In this document: positions 1 through 9,258 of the stretch, one piece after another
Layout: the number at the start of each line of letters is the position of its first letter
Numbering within the stretch: the stretch's first letter is position 1
Source: Helicobacter sp. 11S03491-1
GTDB lineage: Bacteria; Campylobacterota; Campylobacteria; Campylobacterales; Helicobacteraceae
NCBI RefSeq assembly: GCF_002272835.1
Contig: NZ_MLAO01000005.1
Location: 62,001-126,000 of the forward strand
Reading direction: 5' to 3'
Length of the DNA: 64,000 nt
Notes under the pieces: generated by a model
What the model saw: the letters and a program-made list of their open reading frames with translations, nothing else
The model's database searches: none
Told to the model about the DNA's origin: nothing
Program-made: the position numbers and the translations under genes

Positions 1-303
1 GAAAAAATTGCAGTTGCTGAAGCCAGAAGATTGGGAATTCCTGTTGTAGCGCCCCTAGATACAAATTGTGATCCTGATGTAGTTGATTATCCTATACCCG
101 GAAATGATGATGCAATTCGATCGATCCAACTTTTTTGTAAAGAAATGAGTGAAGCCATTATTGAAGGAAGAGAAATGGCAGGTCAAGATGGCGAAGTATC
201 TATCAATCCGGAAGAAGGCGAAGTCATTTTAGATGAAGAAAAAACACAGCTACTTCAAGAAGTTACTGCAGAATTAGAAAAAGAAATGGCAAAAGGAGAA
301 TAA
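1..303 (+). CDS. rpsB: 30S ribosomal protein S2, C-terminal part
   Basis: This is the 3' end of rpsB; the reading frame is open from the first base, so the start lies outside the window. The visible 100 residues include the S2 signature region [19 protein letters not shown] followed by the conserved stretch [15 protein letters not shown], which in S2 packs on the 30S subunit. The protein ends with a Glu-rich tail (residues about 55-100 of the visible part), longer than in E. coli S2. It is followed directly by tsf, the usual rpsB-tsf pair. The identification is secure; only the partial state limits it. Confidence 0.96.
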   Translation, partial: EKIAVAEARRLGIPVVAPLDTNCDPDVVDYPIPGNDDAIRSIQLFCKEMSEAIIEGREMAGQDGEVSINPEEGEVILDEEKTQLLQEVTAELEKEMAKGE

Positions 304-1371
304 ATGACACAAATCAGTGCACAGCTTGTAAAACAATTGCGTGAAATGACTGATGCAGGTATGATGGACTGCAAAAAGGCGTTAGTTGAAACAAATGGGG
401 ACATTGATAAGGCAGTTGAATACTTAAGAGAAAAAGGTTTGAGTAAAGCAGCAAAAAAAGCCGATAGAATTGCAAGCGAAGGAGTGATTTCTATAAAAGT
501 TGATGCTAATTTCCATAAAGCTGTCATGCTTGAAATTAATAGTGAAACAGATTTTGTTGCTAAAAATGACAGATTCAAAGAACTTGTAGAAAAAACTTCA
601 AGTCTTCTTGAAGATATGCCTGTAGTGAGTCTGGAAAATTTACAAAAAGTCTCCATAGAGGGTATGGCTTATGAGGAATATTTAAAAACTCAAATTGCTA
701 AAATTGGTGAAAATATTGTTGTAAGGAGAATTATTGGTATTACTTCTCCTAAAAATAGTATTGTAAACGGTTATGTTCATTCTAATGGGCGAGTTGGAGT
801 GCTTATTTGCATCTCTTGCAATCACCAACAAAACACTCAAGCCTGTATAGAACTTGCCAGAAATATCTGTATGCATGCAGCAGCGATGAAGCCTCAAGTT
901 TTGGACTATAAATCTTTTGAAATGGATTTTATCCAAAAAGAAAAAATCGCTTTGATAGCAGAACTGGAAAAAGAAAATCAAGAACTCAAAAGACTTGGAA
1001 AGCCACTTAAACATATTCCCCGGTATATAAGCAAACTAGAAATCAATCATGAGATTTTGAAAAATCAGGAGAATATTTTTAAAGAAGAGTTGAGAAAACA
1101 AGGTAAGCCTGAAGCAATTTGGGATAAAATTCTTCCGGGACAAATTGAAAGATTTATGGCTGATAATACATTGATTGATCAAAGACTAACTCTTCTTGGG
1201 CAATTTTTTGTTATGGATGATAAAAAAACAATTGCCCAAGTTTTGGAACAAAAATCCAAAGAACTAAACGATGATGTTAAAATTCTTGATTATGTGAGGT
1301 TTGAGTTAGGCGAGGGGATTGAGAAAAAAGTTGAAAATTTTGCTCAGGAAGTCGCTACACAAATGAAATAA
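304..1371 (+). CDS. tsf: Elongation factor Ts
   Basis: EF-Ts is the guanine nucleotide exchange factor that releases GDP from EF-Tu during translation. The N-terminal UBA-like domain is clear, with LVKQLREMTDAGMMDCKKAL at residues 8-27, followed by the core signature containing EINSETDFVAKNDRF near residues 77-91. At 355 residues it matches the long EF-Ts of Helicobacter. The ATG follows the rpsB stop immediately and an AAAGGAG ribosome binding site lies in the end of rpsB. The stop codon is inside a hairpin that probably ends the rpsB-tsf transcript. Confidence 0.97.
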   Translation: MTQISAQLVKQLREMTDAGMMDCKKALVETNGDIDKAVEYLREKGLSKAAKKADRIASEGVISIKVDANFHKAVMLEINSETDFVAKNDRFKELVEKTSSLLEDMPVVSLENLQKVSIEGMAYEEYLKTQIAKIGENIVVRRIIGITSPKNSIVNGYVHSNGRVGVLICISCNHQQNTQACIELARNICMHAAAMKPQVLDYKSFEMDFIQKEKIALIAELEKENQELKRLGKPLKHIPRYISKLEINHEILKNQENIFKEELRKQGKPEAIWDKILPGQIERFMADNTLIDQRLTLLGQFFVMDDKKTIAQVLEQKSKELNDDVKILDYVRFELGEGIEKKVENFAQEVATQMK

Positions 1372-1389
1372 TCTAAAAAAGATTATTTC
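1365..1389 (+). terminator. Hairpin between tsf and hemW
   Basis: A perfect 9-bp inverted repeat (GAAATAATC and GATTATTTC) with a 7-base loop overlaps the tsf stop codon and is followed by AAACTTTTT. It lies between two convergent genes, so it is a plausible rho-independent terminator for tsf. The stem is AT-rich and the T run starts three bases after the stem, so its strength is uncertain. Confidence 0.55.
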
Positions 1390-1396
1390 AAACTTT

Positions 1397-2449
1397 TTAC
1401 ATTAGCCATAATGCTATCTCATCAGCTAAAAAATAATTATTAGCTATGAGTCTGTTTTTTTTGAGATGGCATTTATTTTCTTTGATGAGAATTTCCACTT
1501 TTTTCTCATCTAACAAATCTGTTTTGACACCTAATTCGCATCGCAAACCTAGAAAAATATTTTCTACCCTAAGATTTTCTTCTGTTAATGGCTCTAGTTT
1601 TTTTTCTAATGGAGTTTGGATATATTGTTTGATATTTGAATGAGAATAAATACGATTTTTTCCTATGCGTCCCACTGCTCCTGCACCACAACCAATATAT
1701 TCTTCGCTACGCCAATAAGCCAGGTTGTGTTGGACTTTATAACCTCTTGAATAATTAGAGACTTCATAAGGGTTAAATCCATAAATTTTTAATGCTTGTG
1801 AAATTTCTTCAAAAAATGAATAGGTTTGAGGGTTATTGTCGTATATTTTGCTAAGTTTTGAACCATTTTCGATACTAAGACTATAGGCAGATATATGATT
1901 AATCGGTAGTTTTGAAGCATTTTTTACTTCTTCATGAATGCGTTTTTGGTTATCTTGAGGAGTATCATAGATGAGATCAATGCTGATATTTTTAAATCCA
2001 CTTTTATAAATCAAATCTATAGATTGAAAAATATCTTTATAATTATGGTGGCGTTGTAAAAACAAAAGTTTATCTTCAAAAAAACTTTGGACTCCCAAGC
2101 TGATTCGATTGATACCTAAATCCAACATATCCCTACACCATTGTTGCGTGATTAGGTCCGGATTAGCCTCTATAGTGATTTCACATTTTTTAGAAAGGTT
2201 AGAATAATGATGTATGGATTCAAAAATTTTTTTGTAGGATTTTGAATCTATGGTATTAGGCGTGCCTCCACCAAAAAATATAGAATCAATTTCTGTATTG
2301 CTTTGATTGTTGTGAGTAAGAGAATGGATCAAATCTAATTGAAGGGCTTGCATATAAGGCTGTTTGAGATGATCTTGATTTTCATAAGAGTTAAAAACGC
2401 AATAACCGCATTTATTATTACAAAAAGGTATATGAATATAGAGTATCAT
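1397..2449 (-). CDS. hemW: Radical SAM heme chaperone HemW (HemN-like)
   Basis: This is a radical SAM protein of the HemN/HemW family. The N-terminus IHIPFCNNKCGYCVF carries the CxxxCxxC cluster motif, followed by FFGGGTPNT, a family hallmark. At 350 residues it is shorter than true coproporphyrinogen dehydrogenase HemN (about 450) and fits HemW, a heme-binding chaperone; the H. pylori counterpart at the same locus has been annotated hemN. The ATG at 2449 begins right before the motif, as is typical of HemW. It is transcribed toward tsf and divergent from the cytochrome c gene. A true HemN role cannot be excluded from sequence alone. Confidence 0.85.
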   Translation of the reverse strand: MILYIHIPFCNNKCGYCVFNSYENQDHLKQPYMQALQLDLIHSLTHNNQSNTEIDSIFFGGGTPNTIDSKSYKKIFESIHHYSNLSKKCEITIEANPDLITQQWCRDMLDLGINRISLGVQSFFEDKLLFLQRHHNYKDIFQSIDLIYKSGFKNISIDLIYDTPQDNQKRIHEEVKNASKLPINHISAYSLSIENGSKLSKIYDNNPQTYSFFEEISQALKIYGFNPYEVSNYSRGYKVQHNLAYWRSEEYIGCGAGAVGRIGKNRIYSHSNIKQYIQTPLEKKLEPLTEENLRVENIFLGLRCELGVKTDLLDEKKVEILIKENKCHLKKNRLIANNYFLADEIALWLM

Positions 2450-2543
2450 AATTTGAAAAAACTTTATTTTGATATTTTGTTAAGAAAGTATTAACGATTT
2501 TAGCAATAATATTATATCTTTAATTTCACAAAAAGGAACATGA

Positions 2544-2855
2544 ATGAAAAAATCATTGCTGGCAATTAGTTTATTAGTTTTGGGTGTAGTGGGCTTGCAA
2601 GCAGCAGATCCTGCAACAATTATCAAGACAAAATGTCAAGCTTGCCATGGCCCCAACATGGAAAAGCAAGCTTTGGGTAAAAGCAAGGTTGTAAATACTC
2701 TTGATAGCGCAAAAATCAAAAATGATTTGATGGGCTATAAGGCAGGCAAATTGAATCAATATGGACTAGGCGCAACTATGTGGGGACAAATTAAACCTTT
2801 AAGTGATGAAGAAATTGATGCGCTTGCTAAATATATTCCAACTCTTAAAAAATAA
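2544..2855 (+). CDS. Periplasmic cytochrome c553
   Basis: This is a small monoheme class I cytochrome c of 103 residues. A signal peptide ends around LQAADP (residues 18-23) and is followed by the heme-binding motif CQACH at residues 32-36; the Met of GATMWGQ near residue 79 is the likely axial ligand. In Helicobacter the c553-type cytochrome carries electrons from the bc1 complex to the cbb3 oxidase. It has its own promoter region, an AAAAGGA ribosome binding site and a strong terminator, so it appears monocistronic. Position and size match the cytochrome c553 gene of H. pylori next to hemN and nudH. Confidence 0.92.
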   Translation: MKKSLLAISLLVLGVVGLQAADPATIIKTKCQACHGPNMEKQALGKSKVVNTLDSAKIKNDLMGYKAGKLNQYGLGATMWGQIKPLSDEEIDALAKYIPTLKK

Positions 2856-2867
2856 CTTCTTAATTTT

Positions 2868-2890
2868 TGGGGATTTTTCCCCATTTTTTT
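2868..2890 (+). terminator. Rho-independent terminator after cytochrome c553
   Basis: A short GC stem TGGGG/CCCCA with loop ATTTT or ATTTTT is followed directly by TTTTTTT. It lies 13 bases past the cytochrome stop codon on the same strand. This is the clearest intrinsic terminator in the window. Confidence 0.8.
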
Positions 2891-2972
2891 CTTGATTTTT
2901 ATTCTTATCAAACCAACCTTAAAGCTTTGTTGCATTATAATATTATAAAATATTTTGATTTTGGAGCGTGTT

Positions 2973-3443
2973 ATGAAAAATAACAAAAGCTACAGACCCA
3001 ATGTAGCTGCGATAGTGTTATCATCAAACTATCCTGATAAATGTGAATTTTTTGTTGCACAACGAACAGATATTAAAGGTGCTTGGCAGTTTCCTCAAGG
3101 TGGAATCGACAAGGGAGAAACACCTTTGTACGCACTTTTTCGAGAACTCAAAGAAGAGATAGGAACAGACGAAATAGAAGTAATAGCCGAACACCCTGTT
3201 TGGATTAAATATGATTTTCCTGCCGGTGTTTCTAAAAAACTTTATCCTTTTGATGGACAAAAACAAAAATATTTTCTTGTGAGATTAAAAAATAATGCCA
3301 ATATTAATATCCAAACTGATGTGCCGGAATTTGATGAATATGAATTTGTTGATTATAAAGAATTATTTGAAAAAGTTACACATTTTAAAAAACAAGTCTA
3401 TAGACAAGTGATTGATTATTTTAAAAAAGAAGGATATTTATAA
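2973..3443 (+). CDS. rppH: RNA pyrophosphohydrolase RppH/NudH
   Basis: This is a Nudix hydrolase of 156 residues that removes pyrophosphate from 5' ends of mRNA or cleaves dinucleoside polyphosphates. The Nudix box [20 protein letters not shown] plus IG lies at about residues 45-66, and the preceding GAWQFPQGG is typical of RppH rather than of other Nudix enzymes. I chose the ATG at 2973, which has TTGGAG upstream, over an in-frame TTG at 2955. Its stop overlaps the lysC start by one base, so it leads the operon running to folP. In H. pylori the same neighbour order is known. Confidence 0.93.
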   Translation: MKNNKSYRPNVAAIVLSSNYPDKCEFFVAQRTDIKGAWQFPQGGIDKGETPLYALFRELKEEIGTDEIEVIAEHPVWIKYDFPAGVSKKLYPFDGQKQKYFLVRLKNNANINIQTDVPEFDEYEFVDYKELFEKVTHFKKQVYRQVIDYFKKEGYL

Positions 3444-4648
3444 TGCTGGTAGTGCAAAAATATGGTGGGACAAGTATGGGAGATTGCCAAAGAATCCAAA
3501 ATGTTGCCAACCGTGTAATGCAAACAAAGAGAACAGGTAAATCTATCGTGGTGGTTGTTTCTGCTATGAGCGGTCAAACAGATACACTTATAGGTTGGAC
3601 AAAATATTTTTCTAAACTTCCTAATGAACGTGAAGTGGATATGGTTTTAAGTAGCGGAGAGCGGGTAACAAGTGCATTATTAGCAATAGCTTTGGAATCA
3701 ATGGGACAAAAAGCAATTTCTTTGAGTGGCAGAGGAGCAGGGATCCTTACAGACAACACACATACTAAAGCAAGGATTGAACATATTGATACAAAAAAGA
3801 TTACAGATTTATTGCTTCAAGACTATATCGTTGTGGTTTCCGGATTTCAAGGTATTGGACAAAATGGAGAAGTTACAACTTTGGGTAGAGGAGGGAGTGA
3901 TTTATCTGCAGTTGCAATTGCAGGGGCATTGAAGGCTGATTTATGTGAGATATATACAGATGTTGATGGTGTATACACTACCGATCCGAGAATTGAGAAA
4001 AAAGCCAAAAAAATTGATAGAATTAGTTATGATGAAATGCTTGAACTTGCTTCAATGGGAGCTAAAGTTTTGCTAAATCGATCTGTAGAATTGGCAAAAA
4101 AATGGAATGTTCCTCTTGTAACTCGAAGTTCATTTACTCAAGATCAAGGTACTTTAATCACAATGGAGGAAAATATTATGGAAAAACCAATAGTAAGTGG
4201 GGTTGCGCTTGATAAGAATCAAGCAAGAGTAAGCATAGCTGATGTAGATGATAGGCCGGGTATTGCAGCAGAGATTTTTGGTGCTCTTGCAGATGATAAT
4301 ATCAATGTAGATATGATTGTGCAAACAATTGGGAGAGATGGCAGAACTGATATTGATTTTACAATCCCCAAAACAGAAGAAGAACAAGCCAAAAAAGTCC
4401 TTGAAAAATTTTTGAATAGCGTAGGATCTATAGATTATGATTGTGAAATTGCTAAAGTTTCTATTGTGGGTGTGGGTATGAAGTCTCACTCAGGTGTTGC
4501 CAGCACGGCTTTTAAAACTTTGGCAAAAGAAAATATCAATATTATGATGATTAGCACAAGTGAAATTAAGGTTTCAATGATTATTGACTTGAAATATGCT
4601 GAACTTGCTGTAAGAACACTTCATTGTGCCTATGAGCTAGACAAATGA
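3443..4648 (+). CDS. lysC: Aspartate kinase
   Basis: Aspartokinase phosphorylates aspartate, the first step to lysine, diaminopimelate, threonine and methionine. The kinase domain opens with VQKYGGTSMGD and has VSAMSGQTD and TTLGRGGSDLSAVA; the C-terminal third carries two ACT domains (for example DRPGIAAEIFGALADDNINVD near residues 269-289), where lysine or threonine usually binds as feedback inhibitor. The length of 401 residues is normal. The start overlaps the rppH stop (TAATG) and the stop overlaps hobA (ATGA), which implies translational coupling. Which amino acid inhibits it cannot be read from sequence. Confidence 0.96.
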   Translation: MLVVQKYGGTSMGDCQRIQNVANRVMQTKRTGKSIVVVVSAMSGQTDTLIGWTKYFSKLPNEREVDMVLSSGERVTSALLAIALESMGQKAISLSGRGAGILTDNTHTKARIEHIDTKKITDLLLQDYIVVVSGFQGIGQNGEVTTLGRGGSDLSAVAIAGALKADLCEIYTDVDGVYTTDPRIEKKAKKIDRISYDEMLELASMGAKVLLNRSVELAKKWNVPLVTRSSFTQDQGTLITMEENIMEKPIVSGVALDKNQARVSIADVDDRPGIAAEIFGALADDNINVDMIVQTIGRDGRTDIDFTIPKTEEEQAKKVLEKFLNSVGSIDYDCEIAKVSIVGVGMKSHSGVASTAFKTLAKENINIMMISTSEIKVSMIIDLKYAELAVRTLHCAYELDK

Positions 4649-5199
4649 ATAGCAATGTTGAAATAGCAGAATGGATGTTAAAAACAATCCGTGAAGAAAG
4701 TGAAAGAGTTGCTTTAATGAGTGGGTGGCTGGAGATGAACCGATTTCAATGGGTTTCTTTGGTGTCTCGCACAATTACTCATATCACCAATGGAGGGACA
4801 ATTTTAGTTTGCACTGATGAAGATAGACAATGGTTTGGAAAATATATCACTTCCTCAATTAATCGTTTTGGCACTCAAAGACCCATACTGCCAATATTTG
4901 ATTTTATGGGGGTATTGTCCAAAGTTTCATTGTTAAAAGAAACTTCCTTGATCAACGATGCTTTAAGTATTTCTTATAAAGATTATGCTTTTTGGTATAT
5001 AGGCAAAACTAATACGCCATTAGCAAATTTGGCATTCAGCAAAGAAAATGGTTTTTTATGGATACTTGATGAATCTATACAAGATGGACTAACGATTGAA
5101 TCTCTTGATGGGATGCTTGATTATAAGCTTATTCAATTATTCAGGATTTTTGAAGAGGCTCTATTTGGATCGTTATTTGGAAGAATAAGTTTAGAATAA
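4645..5199 (+). CDS. hobA: DnaA-binding replication initiation regulator HobA
   Basis: HobA is a Campylobacterota-specific protein that binds domain I of DnaA and helps assemble the initiation complex at oriC; it is a structural counterpart of DiaA, with a SIS-like fold. The 184-residue length, the opening around residues 5-40 (WMLKTIREESERVALMSGWL) and the position between lysC and holB match the H. pylori gene. Overlaps of 4 bases with lysC and 1 base with holB show close coupling. The assignment rests on length, synteny and remembered sequence, not on a catalytic motif. Confidence 0.9.
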   Translation: MNSNVEIAEWMLKTIREESERVALMSGWLEMNRFQWVSLVSRTITHITNGGTILVCTDEDRQWFGKYITSSINRFGTQRPILPIFDFMGVLSKVSLLKETSLINDALSISYKDYAFWYIGKTNTPLANLAFSKENGFLWILDESIQDGLTIESLDGMLDYKLIQLFRIFEEALFGSLFGRISLE

Positions 5200-5831
5200 T
5201 GCAAAGTTATACCGGAAAGATTGTATTAAATAATGATATTTATAAAGAGATTGAAAAGCAAAGTGTTTTGATTCAAGATGAATTTTTACGTGTTTTTGAT
5301 CGTGATGAGTTCAAAATAGAAGATTCTCATGAAGTCATAGCAGAAGCCTATCTCACATCCGGAGAAGTAAAAACTATTATAATTGCTGCTAATTCCTTTA
5401 ATCATTTTGCACAAAATGCATTGCTCAAAGTTCTTGAAGAACCTCCAAATAACACTCGTTTTTTATTGATTGCAAAAAACAAAACAGCTTTTTTGCCGAC
5501 AATCAGATCTCGACTTCCCTTGGAGGACAAAAGAGAGAAGAAAAAAAATGATAGCTTAAGACTTGATGTAAAAAATTTATCTCTCAAAATAATTTATGAT
5601 TTTTTAAAGGAGCTTGAATCTCAAAATAATAATTCAAGAGACATGACAAAACAAAAGATTCAAGCTTTGTTATTTATGCTGGAACAAAATGGAGTGCAAT
5701 TAGATGAATATGAATTGAAAAATTTTGATGAAGCGCTCATGGCTAACCAAAATTATCAAAGAGATATTTATGTGTTTTTACCTCTTTTGTTGATGGTATT
5801 GCGTAAAATAAAAATATCCAGGAAGGGATAA
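5199..5831 (+). CDS. holB: DNA polymerase III subunit delta' (short form)
   Basis: This is a reduced delta' clamp-loader subunit, 210 residues against about 330 in E. coli. The recognisable part is FNHFAQNALLKVLEEPPNNT, the AAA+ delta'/tau region, followed by IRSRLP, the remnant of the SRC sensor motif. There is no Walker A motif, as expected for delta', which does not hydrolyse ATP. Its place directly after hobA, with a 1-base overlap, links two replication factors in one operon. A similarly short version exists in H. pylori at the same locus. Confidence 0.87.
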   Translation: MQSYTGKIVLNNDIYKEIEKQSVLIQDEFLRVFDRDEFKIEDSHEVIAEAYLTSGEVKTIIIAANSFNHFAQNALLKVLEEPPNNTRFLLIAKNKTAFLPTIRSRLPLEDKREKKKNDSLRLDVKNLSLKIIYDFLKELESQNNNSRDMTKQKIQALLFMLEQNGVQLDEYELKNFDEALMANQNYQRDIYVFLPLLLMVLRKIKISRKG

Positions 5832-5832
5832 G

Positions 5833-6978
5833 ATGTTCGTCAAAAGAATTCAATCTCAATCACTCCCTCAAGCGATACAAAAAATTGGTAGTGACAGCAG
5901 TGGCGCAAAAATTATGAATAAAAAAGGAGAAATTTTAACATTTGAAATAAAAAATCTTTCATTGCCTGCGACCATGATTCTTAAACAAGAGGCTATAAGT
6001 GTTGGAGGAGATTTTGCCACCCATAAAGAATGTATTTTGGCAAAAAAATCTCACTATGATGGGGTGTTGATTGGAACAAAAATTCAGATTGAGAGAATTG
6101 TGGCTAAATGCAAGATTCAACCTTTTAATCTCAAGGAATTAGCAGATACTCTTTGCGGGCATCTTAAAAATAGTTTTTCTTGCTCGCCTCAAATCATGGC
6201 AATTATTAATATTACGCCGGATAGTTTTTTTGATCAAAGCAGGTGTGATTCCCAAGAAGCTATCAAAAAGATCTATTCTTTTATTGAAAAAGGTGTGAAA
6301 TTCATTGATATAGGGGCAGCAAGTTCAAGACCCGGAAGTGAATTAATAGAATCTTTTGAAGAAATTAAAAGATTAAGGGAAGTTATTAAAGAAATTTATG
6401 TAAGTAATCTTTTTAAAGAAGCTATTTTTAGTATTGATACTTATAATCCACAAACTGCTGATTTTGCACTCTCTTACGGGTTTGGCATGGTTAATGATAT
6501 TAGTGGTTATAAGCATCCGGATATGGCAAAAATAACTTCTCAATACAAAGCAAAAGCAGTTTTGATGCATTCTAGAGGAACTCCAAAAGATATGCAACAA
6601 TTTATTGATTATGAGAATTTATTTGCACATTTAGATGAGTTTTTTGAACAAAAAATACAATACCTAAAATCATACGGGATTGACGATATTACATTAGATG
6701 TCGGTTTTGGTTTTGCCAAAGAAAAATCTCAAAATTTGTCTCTTATTAAGCACTTAGGACATTTTTTGCATTTTGGATATCCTCTTCTTATAGGGGCAAG
6801 TAGAAAACATACAATCGGACTTATTACTCAAAAAGAAGTTTCAGATAGGATGGCAGGAACATTAGCCCTTCATCTTATGGCTATTGAAAATGGTGCTCAA
6901 ATTTTACGTGTTCATGATGTAGAGGAACATCTTGATATGCTTAGGGTTTATGAAGCTTTGAAGAAAAATGATGAATAA
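5833..6978 (+). CDS. folP: Dihydropteroate synthase
   Basis: FolP joins p-aminobenzoate to dihydropterin pyrophosphate in folate synthesis and is the sulfonamide target. The TIM barrel occupies about residues 120-381, with the pterin-binding signature MAIINITPDSFFDQSR, then DIGAASSRPGS and the C-terminal GASRKHTIG. The first 115 or so residues form an extension not found in E. coli FolP (282 residues); long forms like this occur in Helicobacter and Campylobacter. The gene starts one base after the holB stop and overlaps the next gene by 11 bases. The role of the extension is unknown to me. Confidence 0.94.
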   Translation: MFVKRIQSQSLPQAIQKIGSDSSGAKIMNKKGEILTFEIKNLSLPATMILKQEAISVGGDFATHKECILAKKSHYDGVLIGTKIQIERIVAKCKIQPFNLKELADTLCGHLKNSFSCSPQIMAIINITPDSFFDQSRCDSQEAIKKIYSFIEKGVKFIDIGAASSRPGSELIESFEEIKRLREVIKEIYVSNLFKEAIFSIDTYNPQTADFALSYGFGMVNDISGYKHPDMAKITSQYKAKAVLMHSRGTPKDMQQFIDYENLFAHLDEFFEQKIQYLKSYGIDDITLDVGFGFAKEKSQNLSLIKHLGHFLHFGYPLLIGASRKHTIGLITQKEVSDRMAGTLALHLMAIENGAQILRVHDVEEHLDMLRVYEALKKNDE

Positions 6979-7972
6979 TATAAATATCTATGATATAAAA
7001 ATGATAAAAATGTATTTACAAAACCATGGTTATACTCAAGATGAATTAAAACATCTGGATAATAAAAAAATTTTTGCCCTTTATAAAGATGAGAGTATCA
7101 AAGGAATTTATGAGTTTGAGGGTATTCTTAATCAAGATACTTCTTCTGCGATAGAGAATTTTAAGAATTATAATGTCGATGAGCAACTAAAAGATAAAAT
7201 TCAAAAAGATTCTAGAGATATTTCAAAAATTTATGATTTAATCAATGAATATATTGATGAATATACCTATGATGAGTTTTTGGAAATTTTTAAGACTCAG
7301 TTTAGTAATATCGCCATGAATAAAATAGAAAAAATTCTAAGGATAAAATATAGACAATTTCAAGAAATATGGCTGGAAAAATTAGAATTGAGATTTCAAC
7401 ATTTGCCTGTTGAAGAAAGAATCCCATTGATGAAATATTATGAAAAAAATAGAGATAATATACAAAAGTTGAAGTATGTTTATCATCATTCAGAAAATCC
7501 TACATATATTCATGATATTCAAAGAGTTTCTGAAATCAAACTAAATATTATCAAGACTTTTATGCCGGAGCTTATGGAAGAGAATTATAAAGATTATTAT
7601 GATGAAACACCTGAAAAAATTGCTTTGGTCGATGAAGTGCTTAAACTCACAAGTTCGTATTCAAAGCAATATTTAAAAGATTTAAATATTGCTAAACTTA
7701 AATTCTTGCAAAATGAGGTGATTGAACAAAACAAAAAAGATATTCATGACAAAAAAGTATTTCAAAAATACACAAAAGCATTAGAAGATAGTATAAATAC
7801 TATGGATGATGATGAATTTGGAAAAATATGTCTGAATGCAATTACAGAACTCAATAGCGATCAGATACAAAAAATAATTAATTATTTATCAAATAAAAAT
7901 AAATTATTTCTTAATAAATTTAATACGACTATTAAAGGATATCAAAATATTATAAAAGTAAAATTTATATAG
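6968..7972 (+). CDS. Uncharacterised helical protein following folP
   Basis: I do not recognise this 334-residue protein. It is rich in Lys, Asn, Ile, Asp and Glu, has no signal peptide or membrane segment and only one Cys (in the C-terminal part), and looks almost entirely alpha-helical. Two start codons lie side by side (ATGATG), both inside the end of folP, so it is translationally coupled to the lysC-hobA-holB-folP operon and is probably its last gene. H. pylori also has an uncharacterised gene at this position. The coding frame is convincing because it is long, uninterrupted and collinear with the operon. Confidence 0.75.
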   Translation: MMNNINIYDIKMIKMYLQNHGYTQDELKHLDNKKIFALYKDESIKGIYEFEGILNQDTSSAIENFKNYNVDEQLKDKIQKDSRDISKIYDLINEYIDEYTYDEFLEIFKTQFSNIAMNKIEKILRIKYRQFQEIWLEKLELRFQHLPVEERIPLMKYYEKNRDNIQKLKYVYHHSENPTYIHDIQRVSEIKLNIIKTFMPELMEENYKDYYDETPEKIALVDEVLKLTSSYSKQYLKDLNIAKLKFLQNEVIEQNKKDIHDKKVFQKYTKALEDSINTMDDDEFGKICLNAITELNSDQIQKIINYLSNKNKLFLNKFNTTIKGYQNIIKVKFI

Positions 7973-8088
7973 ATATTTTCTCTATTAGAATAATATAGGT
8001 AGCTAGATTTTTTCTAAAAAATTGTTTTAAATAAATGATTTTTAATAATTTTTTGAGTTAAAATAATAAAAAACATTAAGGACTGGAT

Positions 8089-9258
8089 ATGTATTCTCAA
8101 AAAATTCAAAATCTATCAGAATCTGCAACAATTGCTATGAGTAGATTGGCAGGAGAATTGAAGGCAAAAGGTAGGGATGTTTTGAGCTTCTCTGCAGGAG
8201 AACCTGATTTTGATACTCCTCAAGTGATTAAAGATGAGGCAATCAGGGCTTTAAATTCAGGTTGGACAAAATATACTCCTGTAGCAGGAATCCCTGAATT
8301 GCTTCAGGCAATTAGTTATAAACTTCAAAAAGATAATAAATTATCTTATACTCCTAAAGAAATTTTGGTTAGCAATGGGGCTAAGCAATCCTTATTCAAT
8401 GCATTTCAAGCCTTAATAGAGGAGGGCGATGAAGTTATTATACCTTCTCCTTATTGGGTAACTTATCCGGAATTGGTTATTTATAGTGGGGGTAAGCCTG
8501 TCTTTTTGCCTACAAATGAAAATACAGATTTTAAAATTACCTCCAAACAATTAAAAGAAGCTGTCACTCCTAAAACAAAAATACTTGTTTTGACAACTCC
8601 TTCAAATCCAACAGGGATGGTTTATAGCAAAAATGAACTAACTCAGATAGCCGAAGTGTTGAAAGGAACTAATATTTGGGTAGTCAGTGATGAGATGTAT
8701 GAAAAACTCATTTACGGGGTAGATTTTACATCAAGCGCTTCTATTAGTGAAGATATGATGCAACGCACTATTACGGTAAATGGATTAAGCAAATCAGTGG
8801 CAATGACAGGGTGGAGAATGGGTTATCTTGCTACCAAAGATTTAAAATTAATAAAATTAATAGATAATTTGCAAAGTCAATGCACTTCTAATATTAATTC
8901 AATCACCCAAAGGGCGTCTATAGTTGCTTTAAATGGAGAAGCAGATAGTGATATTGAAATGATGAGAGAAGCTTTTGAAAAACGACGAAATCTAGCTTGC
9001 CAATTAATAGAAGAAATAAGTGGGATGAGTGCTCTGAAACCCCAAGGAGCTTTTTATTTATTTATTAATATCAAAAATATTCATAAATTTAATGGCGATT
9101 CTATGAAGTTTTGCGAGCAGCTTTTGTCTCAAGAAGGGGTTGCATTAGTGCCCGGAAGTGCCTTTGGTATGGATGGTTATGTGCGTTTTTCATTTGCGTG
9201 TTCCAATGAGCAAATTATTGAAGGTTTTAAGAGAATTACTAAATTTATTAATTCTTGA
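8089..9258 (+). CDS. aspB: Aspartate aminotransferase, class I/II PLP enzyme
   Basis: This is a PLP-dependent aminotransferase of subgroup I-gamma, 389 residues. The substrate region FSAGEPDFDTP is near residue 35, TTPSNPTGMVYS near 170, SDEMYEKLIYG near 200, and the PLP lysine sits in NGLSKSVAMTGWRMGY near residue 233. It most likely interconverts aspartate and 2-oxoglutarate with oxaloacetate and glutamate; some relatives also accept prephenate. It has an AAGGAC ribosome binding site and an AT-rich upstream gap of 116 bases. In H. pylori aspB also lies close to xerH, so the restriction-modification genes here look inserted between them. Confidence 0.93.
   Translation: MYSQKIQNLSESATIAMSRLAGELKAKGRDVLSFSAGEPDFDTPQVIKDEAIRALNSGWTKYTPVAGIPELLQAISYKLQKDNKLSYTPKEILVSNGAKQSLFNAFQALIEEGDEVIIPSPYWVTYPELVIYSGGKPVFLPTNENTDFKITSKQLKEAVTPKTKILVLTTPSNPTGMVYSKNELTQIAEVLKGTNIWVVSDEMYEKLIYGVDFTSSASISEDMMQRTITVNGLSKSVAMTGWRMGYLATKDLKLIKLIDNLQSQCTSNINSITQRASIVALNGEADSDIEMMREAFEKRRNLACQLIEEISGMSALKPQGAFYLFINIKNIHKFNGDSMKFCEQLLSQEGVALVPGSAFGMDGYVRFSFACSNEQIIEGFKRITKFINS

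Noticed and set aside
2955-2972. TTG start for rppH
   Set aside because: It has no ribosome binding site, and the ATG at 2973 follows TTGGAG and matches the usual N-terminus.
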